Source of the DNA: Sipunculus nudus
Lineage: Eukaryota; Annelida; Sipuncula; Golfingiida; Sipunculidae
Assembly (NCBI GenBank): GCA_026874595.1
Contig: CM049322.1
Location: 2,033,900-2,097,899 of the forward strand
Direction of reading: 5' to 3'
Length of the DNA: 64,000 bases
A program made the position numbers and the translations under genes. The notes under the pieces were generated by a model, which was not told where the DNA came from, did not search any database, and worked only from the letters and a program-made list of their open reading frames with translations. Below, piece after piece: positions 24,246-38,922 of the stretch; position 1 is the stretch's first letter; each line of letters opens with the position of its first letter.

Positions 24246-24531
24246 CTATTTAGTTCAGGCAATGGAGCAAACAAATACTGATTGGACTGAGAGATAATAA
24301 AACACCAAGGATTGTGGGTAATGTCCTGGTGACTGGATACACGGATCAGGTGCACTAAGTACAGGCCCAGCCAGCGTGAGTCACGTGACGCTGATATTAA
24401 TCTTGATCGAATTTGAAATAATTTAACAAAGCCACCGTCTGTGAAACGATAATTTTTTCATATTTATTACAAACAGAAAAGAAACGTTCAAAATAACATG
24501 AAAAGAGGAAATGTAAATATATATAAAACTA

Positions 24532-24577
<46 letters not shown>

Positions 24578-24600
24578 ATGATCTGCAAGAATAGAGACTA

Positions 24601-24641
<41 letters not shown>

Positions 24642-25689
24642 AATGATCTGCGAGAATACAGTCTTTCCTCCGCGGTCACAAAGCGCTCTATGTTAAGTAA
24701 CAGAGCATTGTATATTAAGGTGACTGATAGATCTTGAGGAATCTCCCAACATATTAGCGAACAGTTCGATTTTCAGTTGGATGAGAAAGTGAGGTTTTCA
24801 TTTTATTTTAATTCTATTGTTACGGGGAAGTAGCTTTGTTTATGTATAGACCTGTCTAGTATGTAAGATCACACCACATGTACGTACGCCAGACGGTAGT
24901 TGACATTAAGTCAGAGGTGCAAGCTGCAGATGACATTTAGGTTGCGCTGTTCCAGCTCCAGGGCCCTCGAGGCGATAGACATCACTCATCTTGTCGTTAG
25001 CGGTAGCTGTAGACCTTTATGTTCTTATATATGTTTCTATAATAGAAAAGTAGTCCAAGTAACAGTAAAGGTGTGTTTTTGAAGCATACAGTATTTGTGA
25101 GCAGTATTTGTGGGGTTAGCGATCTGTTTTTGGTGGTCAACGAGGCTTGGCCACACCTGATGAATAAACTGCATATTTAACAAAGATAATCTGCTGGTTT
25201 TGTATGCCTGACACTACAACCCTTGGTTAATTATGTGCCTTCACCACCTTGAACTTCGAAGCTTTGTCCCAGCATCCATTGTAAAAAAGTAAACGATGTT
25301 GACTCTAAGAGGGACACAGACACCGGACACCCCGTGGGTCTATTGTATCACAGGGCCCCCACAATGTATACACGTGTACCACTTGTAGCTGATGTCATCG
25401 GCTGTAATTATACATACAATATACAACCCGCAATATGTTATATACCTTGACATACAGACATATAGCTCTGTTACCAAGACAGTCAACGTGGCTTAGGCAT
25501 TAATGTAGAGCTGATGCTGACTGAGACTATGACAGATATCTGTCATTCCATTGTTTTTTATCACATGACCTAGCCCGCCTTGTCCATGTTATTTAGTACT
25601 TACAGCTGTTCCGGTGTCTCATTCTATTTTCAGGTAAACGGGCTTCGCTTAATTGTTTTATTGAAGACAGGCGAGAGACAATTAACAAT
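24246..25689. other. Intergenic region with a CA/TA microsatellite pair
   Basis: At 24531-24642 (AC)n(AT)n occurs twice, separated by AATGATCTGCAAGAATAGAG; this is a tandem duplication of about 100 bp. The rest shows no recognised element or gene. Confidence 0.7.
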
Positions 25690-25789
25690 GAGAGTACGTG
25701 TAAAACCCTGTGTGTGTGTTTGTGAGAGAGAGATACGAGGGAGGGAGAAGAGGGAGGGGGTGGGGGTGGGGGGGGATAAATGAGTAAGA
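25690..25789 (+). repeat. GT/GA-rich and G-run tract at the left edge of the satellite
   Basis: Contains TGTGTGTGTTTGTGAGAGAG followed by several G runs (GGGAGG, GGGGG, GGGGGGG) within 60 bp, which could form a G-quadruplex. Its composition grades into the satellite. Confidence 0.7.
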
Positions 25790-26809
25790 GACGAGATATG
25801 TGAGATGAAATTTTGTGTGATTGGTGATAATGTTAGAGAGATGATGTGTGTGACAGAGAGAAGGTTTGTGTGAGAGAGATGTTGTGTGAGAGAGATGGTG
25901 CTATGTGTGACTGATGATCTGTTGTGTGAGAAAGATGGTGCTATGTGTGAGTAATGACGTGGGAGAGAGATGGTGCTATGTGTGAGTGATGACGTGTGAG
26001 AGAGATGGTGCTATGTGTGAGTGATGATGTTGTGGGAAAGAGAACTTGTGTGAGAGAGATGGTGCTATGTGTGAAAGATGATGTTGTGTGAGAAAGATGG
26101 TGCTATGTGTGAAAGATGATGTTGTGTGAGAAAGATGGTGCTATGTGTGAAAGAGATGTTGTTTGAGAAAGATGGTGCTATGTGTGGGTGATGATGTGGT
26201 GGGAAAGAGAACTTGTGTGAGAGAGATGGTGCTATGTGTGAAAGATGATGTTGTGTGAGAGAGATGGTGCTATGTGTGAAAGAGATGTTGTGTGAGAAAG
26301 ATGGTGCTATGTGTGGGTGATGTTGTTGTGGGAAAGAGAACTTGTTTGAGACAGATGGTGCTATGGGTGAAAGAGATCTTGTGTGAGAAAGATGGTGCTA
26401 TGTGTGAAAGATGATGTTGTGTGAGAGAGATGGTGATATGTGTGAAAGATAATGTTGTGTGAGAAAGATGGTGCTATGTGTGGGTGATGATGTTGTGGGA
26501 AAGAGAACTTGTGTGAGACAGATGGTGCTATGTGTGAAAGAGATGTTGGGTATGAAAGATGGTGCTATGTGTGGGTGATGATGTTGTGGGAAAGAGAACT
26601 TGTGTGAGTGAGATGGTGCTATGTGTGAAAGAGATGTTGTGTGAGAAAGATGGTACCATGTGTGGGTAATGATGTTGTGGGAAAGAGAACTTGTGTGAGA
26701 ATGATGGTGCTATGTGTGAAAGAGATGTTGTGTGAGAAAGATGGTGCTATGTGTGGGTGATGATGTTGTGGGAAAAAGAACTTGTGTGAGAGAGATGGTG
26801 CTATGTGTG

Positions 26810-28280
26810 AAAGAGATGTTGTGTGAGAGAGATGGTGCTATGTGTGAAAGATGATGTTGTGTGAGAGGGATGGTGCTATGTGTGAAAGATGATGTTGTGT
26901 GAGATGATGGTGCTATGTGTGAGTGATGATGTTGTGTGAGAAAGATGGTGCTATGTGTGAAAGATGATGTTGTGTGAGAGAGAGGGTGCTATGTATGAGT
27001 GATGACGTGGGAGAGAGATGGTGCTATGTGTGAGTGATGATGTTGTGTGAAAAAGATCTTGTGTGAGAGAGATGGTGCTATTTGAGAAAGATAATGTTGT
27101 GTGAGAAAGATGGTGCTATTTGAGAAAGATAATGTTGTGTGAGAAAGATGGTGCTATGTGTGAAAGAGATGTTGTGTAAGAGAGATGGTGCTATGTGTGA
27201 GTGATGATGTTGAGTGAAAGAGATCTTGTGTGAGAGAGATGGTGCTATGTGCGAAAGAGATGATGTTGTGTGAGAGAGATGGTGCTATGTGTGAAAGATG
27301 ATGTTGTGTGAGAAAGATGGTGCTATGTGTGAAAGATGATGTTGTGTGAGAGAGATGGTGCTATGTGTGAGTGATGATGTTGTGTGAAAGAGATGTTGTG
27401 TGAGAGAGATGGTGCTATGTGTGAAAGATGATGTTGTGTGAGAGAGATGGTGCTATGTGTGAAAGATGATGTTGTGTGAAAGAGATGTTGTGTGAGAGAG
27501 ATGGTGCTATGTGTGAAAGATGATGTTGTGTGAGAAAGATGGTGCTATGTGTGAAAGATGATGTTGTGTGAGAGAGATGGTGCTATGTGTGAGTGATGAT
27601 GTTGTGTGAAAGAGATGTTGTGTGAGAGAGATGGTGCTATGTGTGAAAGATGATGTTGTGTGAGAGGGATGGTGCTATGTGTGAAAGATGATGTTGTGTG
27701 AGATGATGGTGCTATGTGTGAGTGATGATGTTGTGTGAGAAAGATGGTGCTATGTGTGAAAGATGATGTTGTGTGAGAGAGAGGGTGCTATGTATGAGTG
27801 ATGACGTGGGAGAGAGATGGTGCTATGTGTGAGTGATGATGTTGTGTGAAAAAGATCTTGTGTGAGAGAGATGGTGCTATTTGAGAAAGATAATGTTGTG
27901 TGAGAAAGATGGTGCTATTTGAGAAAGATAATGTTGTGTGAGAAAGATGGTGCTATGTGTGAAAGAGATGTTGTGTAAGAGAGATGGTGCTATGTGTGAG
28001 TGATGATGTTGAGTGAAAGAGATCTTGTGTGAGAGAGATGGTGCTATGTGCGAAAGAGATGATGTTGTGTGAGAGAGATGGTGCTATGTGTGAAAGATGA
28101 TGTTGTGTGAGAAAGATGGTGCTATGTGTGAAAGATGATGTTGTGTGAGAGAGATGGTGCTATGTGTGAGTGATGATGTTGTGTGAAAGAGATGTTGTGT
28201 GAGAGAGATGGTGCTATGTGTGAAAGATGATGTTGTGTGAGAGAGATGGTGCTATGTGTGAAAGATGATGTTGTGTGAGA
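26810..28280 (+). repeat. 799-bp duplication inside the satellite (two copies)
   Basis: GAGATGATGG at 26901 and 27700 and CTATTTGAG at 27078 and 27877 are both 799 bp apart, and the intervening variant order is the same. A block resembling the end of this region reappears near 50.7-51.4 kb (TGGCGC at 28285 and 50971). Confidence 0.85.
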
Positions 28281-31100
28281 AAGATGGCGCTATGTGTGAG
28301 TAATGATGTTGTGTGAAAAAGATCTTGTGTGAGAGAGATGGTGCTATGTGTGAAAGATGATGTTGTGTGAGCGAGATGGTGCTATGTGTGAAAGATGATG
28401 TTTTGTGAGAGAGATGGTGATATGTATGAAAGATGATGTTGTGTGAGAGAGATTGTGCTATGTGTGAGTGATGACGTGTGAGAGAGATGGTGCTATGTGT
28501 GAGTGATGATGTTGTGTGAGAAAGATGGTGCTATGTGTGAAAGATGATGTTGTGTGAGAGAGAGGGTGCTATGTGTGAGTGATGATGTGTGAGAGAGATG
28601 GTGCTATGTGTGGTTGATGATGTTGTGTGAAAAAGATCTTGTGTGAGAGAGATGGTGCTATTTGTGAAACATGATGTTGTGTGAGAAAGATGGTGCTATG
28701 TGTGAAAGATGATGTTGTGTGAGAGAGATGGTGCTATGTGTGAGTGATGATGTTGTGTGAAAGAGATGTTGTGTGAGAGAGATGGTGCTATGTGTGAAAG
28801 ATGATGTTGTGTGAGAGAGATGGTGCTATGTGTGAAAGAGATGTTGTGTGAGAAAGATGGTGCTATGTGTGAAAGAGATGTTGTGTAAGAGAGATGGTGC
28901 TATGTGTGAGTGATGATGTTGTGTGAAAGAGATGTTGTGTGAGAGAGATGGTGCTATGTGTGAAAGAGATGTTGTGTAAGAGAGATGGTGCTATGTGTGA
29001 GTGATAATGTTGAGTGAAAGAGATCTTGTGTGAGAGAAATGGTGCTATGTGTGAGTGATGATGTTGTGTGAAAAAGATCTTGTGTGAGAGAGATAGTGCT
29101 ATGTGTGAAAGAGATGTTGTGTGAGAAAGATGGTGCTATGTGTGAAAGAGATGATGTGTAAGAGAGATGGTGCTATGTGTTAGTGATGATGTTGAGCGAA
29201 AGAGATCTTGTGTGACAGAAATGGTGCTATGTGTGAGTGATAATGTGTGAGATAGATGGTTCTATGTGTGAGAGTGATGTTGTGTGAAAGAGATCTTGTG
29301 TGAGAGAGATGGTGCTATGTGTGAAAGATGATGTTGTGTGATAAAGATGGTGCTTTGTGTGAAAGAGATGTTGTGTGAGAGAGATGGTGCTATGTGTGAG
29401 TGATGATCTTGTGTGAAAGAGATGTTGTGTTTGAGAGATGGTGCTATGTGTGAGTGATGATGTTGTGTGAAAGAGATCTTGTGTGAGAGAGATGGTGCTA
29501 TGTGTGAAAGATGATGTTGTGTGAGAGAGATGGTGCTATGTGTGAAAGATGATGTTGTGTGTGAAAGATTGTGCTATGTGTGAGTGATGATCTTGTGTGA
29601 GAGAGATGGTGCTATGTGTGAAAGAGATGTTGTGTAAGAAAGATGGTGCTATGTGTGAGTGATCATGTTGTGTGAAAGAGATCTTGTGTGAGAGAGATGG
29701 TGCTATGTGTGAGTAAAGAGATGTTGTGTGAGAGAGATGGTGCTATGTGTGAAAGATGATGTTGTGTGAGAGAGATGGTGCTATGTGTGAAAGATGGTGT
29801 TGTGTGGGAAAGATGGTGCTATGTTTGAGTGATGATCTTGTGTGAGAGAGATGGTGCTAAGTGTGAAAGAGATGTTGTGTGAGAAAGATGGTGCTATGTG
29901 TGAAAGAGATGTTGTGTAAGAGAGATGGTGCTATGTGTGAGTGATGATGTTGAGTGAAAGAGATCTTGTGTGAGAGAGATGGTGCTATGTGTGAGTGATA
30001 ATGTTTGAGAGAGATGGTTCTATGTGTTGGTGATGATGTTGTGGGAAAGGATCTTGTGTGAGAGAGATGTTGCTATGTGTGAAAGAGATGTTGTGTGAGA
30101 AAGATTGTGCTATGTGTGAAAGAGATGTTGTGTAATAGAGATAGTGCTATGTGTGAGTGATGATGTTGAGTGAAAGAGATCTTGTGTGAGAGAGATGGTG
30201 CTATGTGTGAGTGATAATGTTTGAGAGAGATGGTTCTATGTGTGGGTGATGATGTTGTGGGAAAGAGATCTTGTGTGAGAGAGATGGTGCTAAGTGTGAA
30301 AGAGATGTTGTGTGAGAAAGATGGTGCTATGTGTGAAAGAGATGTTGTGTGAGAGAGATGGTGCTATGTGTGAGTGATGATGTTGTAGAAAAGAGATGTT
30401 GTGTGAGAGAGATGGTGCTATGTGTGAGTAATGATGTTGTGTGAAAGAAATCTTGTGTGAGAGAGATGGTGTTATGTGTGAGTGATGATCTGTTGTGTGA
30501 GAGAGATGGTGCTATGTGTGAAAGATGATGTTGTGTGAGAGAGATGGTGTTATGTGTGAGTGATGATGTTGTGTGAAAGAGATGTTTTGTGAGAGAGATG
30601 GTGCTATGTGTGAAAGATGATGTTGTGTGAGAGAGATGGTGCTATGTGTGAAAGATGATGTTGTGTGAGATAGATGGTGATATGTGTGAAAGATGATGTT
30701 GTGTGAGAAAGATGGTGCTATGTGTGGGTGATGATGTTGTGGGAAAGAGAACTTGTGTGAGAGAGATGGTGCTATGTGTGAAACAGATGTTGTGTGAGAA
30801 AGATGGTGCTATGTGTGGGTGATGATGTTGTGGGAAAGAGAACTTGTGTGAGAGAGATGGTGCTATGTGTGAAAGAGATGTTGTGTGAGAAAGATGGTGC
30901 TATGTGTGGGTAATGATGTTGTGGATAAGAGAACTTGTGTGAGAGAGATGGTGCTATGTGTGAAAGAGATGTTGTGTGAGAAAGATGGTGCTATATGTGG
31001 GTGATGATGTTGTGGGAAAAAGAACTTGTGTGAGAGAGATGGTGCTATGTGTGAAAGAGATGTTGTGTGAGAGAGATGGTGCTATGTGTGAAAGATGATG

Positions 31101-34100
31101 TTGTGTGAGAGAGATGGTGCTATGTGTGAAAGATGATGTTGTGTGAGATGATGGTGCTATGTGTGAGTGATGATGTTGTGTGAGAAAGATGGTGCTATGT
31201 GTGAAAGATGATGTTGTGTGAGAGAGAGGGTGCTATGTATGAGTGATGATGTGTGAGAGAGATGGTGCTATGTGTGGTTGATGATGTTGTGTGAAAAAGA
31301 TCTTGTGTGAGAGAGATGTTGCTATTTGAGAAAAATAATGTTGTGTGAGAAAGATGGTGCTATGTGTGAAAGAGATGTTGTGTAAGAGAGATGGTGCCAT
31401 GTGTGAGTGATGATGTTGAGTGAAAGAGATCTTGTGTGAGAGAGATGGTGTTATGTGCGAAAGAGATGTTGTGTGAGAAAGATTGTGCTATGTGTGAAAG
31501 AGATGTTGTGTAATAGAGATAGTGCTATGTGTGAGTGATGATGTTGAGTGAAAGAGATCTTGTGTGAGAGAGATGGTGCTATGTGTGAGTGATAATGTTT
31601 GAGAGAGATGGTTCTATGTGTGGGTGATGATGTTGTGGGAAAGAGATCTTGTGTGAGAGAGATGGTGCTAAGTGTGAAAGAGATGTTGTGTGAGAAAGAT
31701 GGTGCTATGTGTGAAAGAGATGTTGTGTGAGAGAGATGGTGCTATGTGTGAGTGATGATGTTGTAGAAAAGAGATGTTGTGTGAGAGAGATGGTGCTATG
31801 TGTGAGTAATGATGTTGTGTGAAAGAAATCTTGTGTGAGAGAGATGGTGTTATGTGTGAGTGATGATCTGTTGTGTGAGAGAGATGGTGCTATGTGTGAA
31901 AGATGATGTTGTGTGAGAGAGATGGTGTTATGTGTGAGTGATGATGTTGTGTGAAAGAGATGTTTTGTGAGAGAGATGGTGCTATGTGTGAAAGATGATG
32001 TTGTGTGAGAGAGATGGTGCTATGTGTGAAAGATGATGTTGTGTGAGATAGATGGTGATATGTGTGAAAGATGATGTTGTGTGAGAAAGATGGTGCTATG
32101 TGTGGGTGATGATGTTGTGGGAAAGAGAACTTGTGTGAGAGAGATGGTGCTATGTGTGAAACAGATGTTGTGTGAGAAAGATGGTGCTATGTGTGGGTGA
32201 TGATGTTGTGGGAAAGAGAACTTGTGTGAGAGAGATGGTGCTATGTGTGAAAGAGATGTTGTGTGAGAAAGATGGTGCTATGTGTGGGTAATGATGTTGT
32301 GGATAAGAGAACTTGTGTGAGAGAGATGGTGCTATGTGTGAAAGAGATGTTGTGTGAGAAAGATGGTGCTATATGTGGGTGATGATGTTGTGGGAAAAAG
32401 AACTTGTGTGAGAGAGATGGTGCTATGTGTGAAAGAGATGTTGTGTGAGAGAGATGGTGCTATGTGTGAAAGATGATGTTGTGTGAGAGAGATGGTGCTA
32501 TGTGTGAAAGATGATGTTGTGTGAGATGATGGTGCTATGTGTGAGTGATGATGTTGTGTGAGAAAGATGGTGCTATGTGTGAAAGATGATGTTGTGTGAG
32601 AGAGAGGGTGCTATGTATGAGTGATGATGTGTGAGAGAGATGGTGCTATGTGTGGTTGATGATGTTGTGTGAAAAAGATCTTGTGTGAGAGAGATGTTGC
32701 TATTTGAGAAAAATAATGTTGTGTGAGAAAGATGGTGCTATGTGTGAAAGAGATGTTGTGTAAGAGAGATGGTGCCATGTGTGAGTGATGATGTTGAGTG
32801 AAAGAGATCTTGTGTGAGAGAGATGGTGTTATGTGCGAAAGAGATGATGTTGTGTGAGAGAGATGGTGCTATGTGTGAAAGATGATGTTGTGTGAGAAAG
32901 AGGGTGCTATGTGTGAAAGATGATGTTGTGTGAGAGAGATGGTGCTATGTGTGAGTGATGATGTTGTGTGAAAGAGATGTTGTGTGAGAGAGATGGTGCT
33001 ATGTGTGAAAGATGATGTTGTGTGAGAGAGATGGTGCTATGTGTGAAAGATGATGTTGTGTGAGAGAGATGGTGCTATGTGTGAAAGAGATGTTGTGTGA
33101 GAAAGATGGTGCTATGTGTGAAAGAGATGTTGTGTAAGAGAGATGGTGCTATGTGTGAGTGATAATGTTGAGTGAAAGAGATCTTGTGTGAGAGAGATGG
33201 TGCTATGTGTGAGTGATGATGTTGTGTGAAAAAGATCTTGTGTGAGAGAGATAGTGCTATGTGTGAAAGAGATGTTGTGTGAGAAAGATGGTGCTATGTG
33301 TGAAAGAGATGATGTGTAAGAGAGATGGTGCTATGTGTTAGTGATGATGTTGAGCGAAAGAGATCTTGTGTGACAGAAATGGTGCTATGTGTGAGTGATA
33401 ATGTGTGAGAGAGATGGTTCTATGTGTGAGATTGATGTTTAGTGAAAGAGATCTTGTGTGAGAGAGATGGTGCTATGTGTGAAAGATGATGTTGTGTGAT
33501 AAGGATGGTGCTTTGTGTGAAAGAGATGTTGTGTGAGAGAGATGGTGCTATGTGTGAGTGATGATCTTGTGTGAAAGAGATGTTGTGTTTGAGAGATGGT
33601 GCTATGTGTGAGTGATGATGTTGTGTGAAAGAGATCTTGTGTGAGAGAGATGGTGCTATGTGTGAAAGATGATGTTGTGTGAGAGAGATGGTGCTATGTG
33701 TGAAAGATGATGTTGTGTGTGAAAGATGGTGCTATGTGTGAGTGATGATCATGTGTGAGAGAGATGGTGCTATGTGTGAAAGAGATGTTGTGTAAGAAAG
33801 ATGGTGCTATGTGTGAGTGATGATGTTGTGTGAAAGAGATCTTGTGTGAGAGAGATGGTGCTATGTGTGAGTGATGATCTATTGTGTGAGAGAGATGGTG
33901 CTATGTGTGAAAGATGATGTTGTGTGAGAGAGATGGTGCTATGTGTGAAAGATGGTGTTGTGTGGGAAAGATTGTGCTATGTTTGAGTGATGATCTTGTG
34001 TGAGAGAGATGGTGCTAAGTGTGAAAGAGATGTTGTGTGAGAAAGATGGTGCTATGTGTGGGTGATGATGTTGTGGGAAAAAGAACTTGTGTGAGAGAGA

Positions 34101-35011
34101 TGGTGCTATGTGTGAAAGAGATGTTGTGTGAGAGAGATGGTGCTATGTGTGAAAGATGATGTTGTGTGAGAGAGATGGTGCTATGTGTGAAAGATGATGT
34201 TGTGTGAGATGATGGTGCTATGTGTGAGTGATGATGTTGTGTGAGAAAGATGGTGCTATGTGTGAAAGATGATGTTGTGTGAGAGAGAGGGTGCTATGTA
34301 TGAGTGATGATGTGTGAGAGAGATGGTGCTATGTGTGGTTGATGATGTTGTGTGAAAAAGATCTTGTGTGAGAGAGATGTTGCTATTTGAGAAAAATAAT
34401 GTTGTGTGAGAAAGATGGTGCTATGTGTGAAAGAGATGTTGTGTAAGAGAGATGGTGCTATGTGTGAGTGATGATGTTGAGTGAAAGAGATCTTGTGTGA
34501 GAGAGATGGTGTTATGTGCGAAAGAGATGATGTTGTGTGAGAGAGATGGTGCTATGTGTGAAAGATGATGTTGTGTGAGAAAGATGGTGCTATGTGTGAA
34601 AGATGATGTTGTGTGAGAGAGATGGTGCTATGTGTGAGTGATGATGTTGTGTGAAAGAGATGTAGTGTGAGAGAGATGGTGCTATGTGTGAAAGATGATG
34701 TTGTGTGAGAGAGATGGTGCTATGTGTGAAAGATGATGTTGTGTGAGAGAGATGGTGCTATGTGTGAAAGAGATGTTGTGTGAGAAAGATGGTGCTATGT
34801 GTGAAAGAGATGTTGTGTAAGAGAGATGGTGCTATGTGTGAGTGATAATGTTGAGTGAAAGAGATCTTGTGTGAGAGAGATGGTGCTATGTGTGAGTGAT
34901 GATGTTGTGTGAAAAAGATCTTGTGTGAGAGAGATAGTGCTATGTGTGAAAGAGATGTTGTGTGAGAAAGATGGTGCTATGTGTGAGTGATAATGTTGAG
35001 TGAAAGAGATC
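31101..35011 (+). repeat. 3911-bp higher-order repeat, copy 1
   Basis: Marker variants recur at exactly +3911: GAGATGATGG at 31145 and 35056, TTGTAGAA at 31761 and 35672, TAGTGATGATGTTGAGCG at 33339 and 37250, and TGTGGGAAAGATTG at 33961 and 37872. The left boundary is where alignment to +3911 begins (31101). Confidence 0.9.
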
Positions 35012-38000
35012 TTGTGTGAGAGAGATGGTGCTATGTGTGAAAGATGATGTTGTGTGAGATGATGGTGCTATGTGTGAGTGATGATGTTGTGTGAGAAAGA
35101 TGGTGCTATGTGTGAAAGATGATGTTGTGTGAGAGAGAGGGTGCTATGTATGAGTGATGATGTGTGAGAGAGATGGTGCTATGTGTGGTTGATGATGTTG
35201 TGTGAAAAAGATCTTGTGTGAGAGAGATGTTGCTATTTGAGAAAAATAATGTTGTGTGAGAAAGATGGTGCTATGTGTGAAAGAGATGTTGTGTAAGAGA
35301 GATGGTGCCATGTGTGAGTGATGATGTTGAGTGAAAGAGATCTTGTGTGAGAGAGATGGTGTTATGTGCGAAAGAGATGTTGTGTGAGAAAGATTGTGCT
35401 ATGTGTGAAAGAGATGTTGTGTAATAGAGATAGTGCTATGTGTGAGTGATGATGTTGAGTGAAAGAGATCTTGTGTGAGAGAGATGGTGCTATGTGTGAG
35501 TGATAATGTTTGAGAGAGATGGTTCTATGTGTGGGTGATGATGTTGTGGGAAAGAGATCTTGTGTGAGAGAGATGGTGCTAAGTGTGAAAGAGATGTTGT
35601 GTGAGAAAGATGGTGCTATGTGTGAAAGAGATGTTGTGTGAGAGAGATGGTGCTATGTGTGAGTGATGATGTTGTAGAAAAGAGATGTTGTGTGAGAGAG
35701 ATGGTGCTATGTGTGAGTAATGATGTTGTGTGAAAGAAATCTTGTGTGAGAGAGATGGTGTTATGTGTGAGTGATGATCTGTTGTGTGAGAGAGATGGTG
35801 CTATGTGTGAAAGATGATGTTGTGTGAGAGAGATGGTGTTATGTGTGAGTGATGATGTTGTGTGAAAGAGATGTTTTGTGAGAGAGATGGTGCTATGTGT
35901 GAAAGATGATGTTGTGTGAGAGAGATGGTGCTATGTGTGAAAGATGATGTTGTGTGAGATAGATGGTGATATGTGTGAAAGATGATGTTGTGTGAGAAAG
36001 ATGGTGCTATGTGTGGGTGATGATGTTGTGGGAAAGAGAACTTGTGTGAGAGAGATGGTGCTATGTGTGAAACAGATGTTGTGTGAGAAAGATGGTGCTA
36101 TGTGTGGGTGATGATGTTGTGGGAAAGAGAACTTGTGTGAGAGAGATGGTGCTATGTGTGAAAGAGATGTTGTGTGAGAAAGATGGTGCTATGTGTGGGT
36201 AATGATGTTGTGGATAAGAGAACTTGTGTGAGAGAGATGGTGCTATGTGTGAAAGAGATGTTGTGTGAGAAAGATGGTGCTATATGTGGGTGATGATGTT
36301 GTGGGAAAAAGAACTTGTGTGAGAGAGATGGTGCTATGTGTGAAAGAGATGTTGTGTGAGAGAGATGGTGCTATGTGTGAAAGATGATGTTGTGTGAGAG
36401 AGATGGTGCTATGTGTGAAAGATGATGTTGTGTGAGATGATGGTGCTATGTGTGAGTGATGATGTTGTGTGAGAAAGATGGTGCTATGTGTGAAAGATGA
36501 TGTTGTGTGAGAGAGAGGGTGCTATGTATGAGTGATGATGTGTGAGAGAGATGGTGCTATGTGTGGTTGATGATGTTGTGTGAAAAAGATCTTGTGTGAG
36601 AGAGATGTTGCTATTTGAGAAAAATAATGTTGTGTGAGAAAGATGGTGCTATGTGTGAAAGAGATGTTGTGTAAGAGAGATGGTGCCATGTGTGAGTGAT
36701 GATGTTGAGTGAAAGAGATCTTGTGTGAGAGAGATGGTGTTATGTGCGAAAGAGATGATGTTGTGTGAGAGAGATGGTGCTATGTGTGAAAGATGATGTT
36801 GTGTGAGAAAGAGGGTGCTATGTGTGAAAGATGATGTTGTGTGAGAGAGATGGTGCTATGTGTGAGTGATGATGTTGTGTGAAAGAGATGTTGTGTGAGA
36901 GAGATGGTGCTATGTGTGAAAGATGATGTTGTGTGAGAGAGATGGTGCTATGTGTGAAAGATGATGTTGTGTGAGAGAGATGGTGCTATGTGTGAAAGAG
37001 ATGTTGTGTGAGAAAGATGGTGCTATGTGTGAAAGAGATGTTGTGTAAGAGAGATGGTGCTATGTGTGAGTGATAATGTTGAGTGAAAGAGATCTTGTGT
37101 GAGAGAGATGGTGCTATGTGTGAGTGATGATGTTGTGTGAAAAAGATCTTGTGTGAGAGAGATAGTGCTATGTGTGAAAGAGATGTTGTGTGAGAAAGAT
37201 GGTGCTATGTGTGAAAGAGATGATGTGTAAGAGAGATGGTGCTATGTGTTAGTGATGATGTTGAGCGAAAGAGATCTTGTGTGACAGAAATGGTGCTATG
37301 TGTGAGTGATAATGTGTGAGAGAGATGGTTCTATGTGTGAGATTGATGTTTAGTGAAAGAGATCTTGTGTGAGAGAGATGGTGCTATGTGTGAAAGATGA
37401 TGTTGTGTGATAAGGATGGTGCTTTGTGTGAAAGAGATGTTGTGTGAGAGAGATGGTGCTATGTGTGAGTGATGATCTTGTGTGAAAGAGATGTTGTGTT
37501 TGAGAGATGGTGCTATGTGTGAGTGATGATGTTGTGTGAAAGAGATCTTGTGTGAGAGAGATGGTGCTATGTGTGAAAGATGATGTTGTGTGAGAGAGAT
37601 GGTGCTATGTGTGAAAGATGATGTTGTGTGTGAAAGATGGTGCTATGTGTGAGTGATGATCATGTGTGAGAGAGATGGTGCTATGTGTGAAAGAGATGTT
37701 GTGTAAGAAAGATGGTGCTATGTGTGAGTGATGATGTTGTGTGAAAGAGATCTTGTGTGAGAGAGATGGTGCTATGTGTGAGTGATGATCTATTGTGTGA
37801 GAGAGATGGTGCTATGTGTGAAAGATGATGTTGTGTGAGAGAGATGGTGCTATGTGTGAAAGATGGTGTTGTGTGGGAAAGATTGTGCTATGTTTGAGTG
37901 ATGATCTTGTGTGAGAGAGATGGTGCTAAGTGTGAAAGAGATGTTGTGTGAGAAAGATGGTGCTATGTGTGGGTGATGATGTTGTGGGAAAAAGAACTTG

Positions 38001-38922
38001 TGTGAGAGAGATGGTGCTATGTGTGAAAGAGATGTTGTGTGAGAGAGATGGTGCTATGTGTGAAAGATGATGTTGTGTGAGAGAGATGGTGCTATGTGTG
38101 AAAGATGATGTTGTGTGAGATGATGGTGCTATGTGTGAGTGATGATGTTGTGTGAGAAAGATGGTGCTATGTGTGAAAGATGATGTTGTGTGAGAGAGAG
38201 GGTGCTATGTATGAGTGATGATGTGTGAGAGAGATGGTGCTATGTGTGGTTGATGATGTTGTGTGAAAAAGATCTTGTGTGAGAGAGATGTTGCTATTTG
38301 AGAAAAATAATGTTGTGTGAGAAAGATGGTGCTATGTGTGAAAGAGATGTTGTGTAAGAGAGATGGTGCTATGTGTGAGTGATGATGTTGAGTGAAAGAG
38401 ATCTTGTGTGAGAGAGATGGTGTTATGTGCGAAAGAGATGATGTTGTGTGAGAGAGATGGTGCTATGTGTGAAAGATGATGTTGTGTGAGAAAGATGGTG
38501 CTATGTGTGAAAGATGATGTTGTGTGAGAGAGATGGTGCTATGTGTGAGTGATGATGTTGTGTGAAAGAGATGTAGTGTGAGAGAGATGGTGCTATGTGT
38601 GAAAGATGATGTTGTGTGAGAGAGATGGTGCTATGTGTGAAAGATGATGTTGTGTGAGAGAGATGGTGCTATGTGTGAAAGAGATGTTGTGTGAGAAAGA
38701 TGGTGCTATGTGTGAAAGAGATGTTGTGTAAGAGAGATGGTGCTATGTGTGAGTGATAATGTTGAGTGAAAGAGATCTTGTGTGAGAGAGATGGTGCTAT
38801 GTGTGAGTGATGATGTTGTGTGAAAAAGATCTTGTGTGAGAGAGATAGTGCTATGTGTGAAAGAGATGTTGTGTGAGAAAGATGGTGCTATGTGTGAGTG
38901 ATAATGTTGAGTGAAAGAGATC
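35012..38922 (+). repeat. 3911-bp higher-order repeat, copy 2
   Basis: Markers continue at +3911: GAGATGATGG at 35056 and 38967, TTGTAGAA at 35672 and 39583, TAGTGATGATGTTGAGCG at 37250 and 41161, and TGTGGGAAAGATTG at 37872 and 41783. Within the unit the GAGATGATGG marker is spaced 1378, 1683 and 850 bp, which sums to 3911. Confidence 0.9.

Noticed and set aside
24423-24679. Minus frames with Cys-Val and Tyr-Ile runs
   Set aside because: Translation of CA/TA microsatellites.
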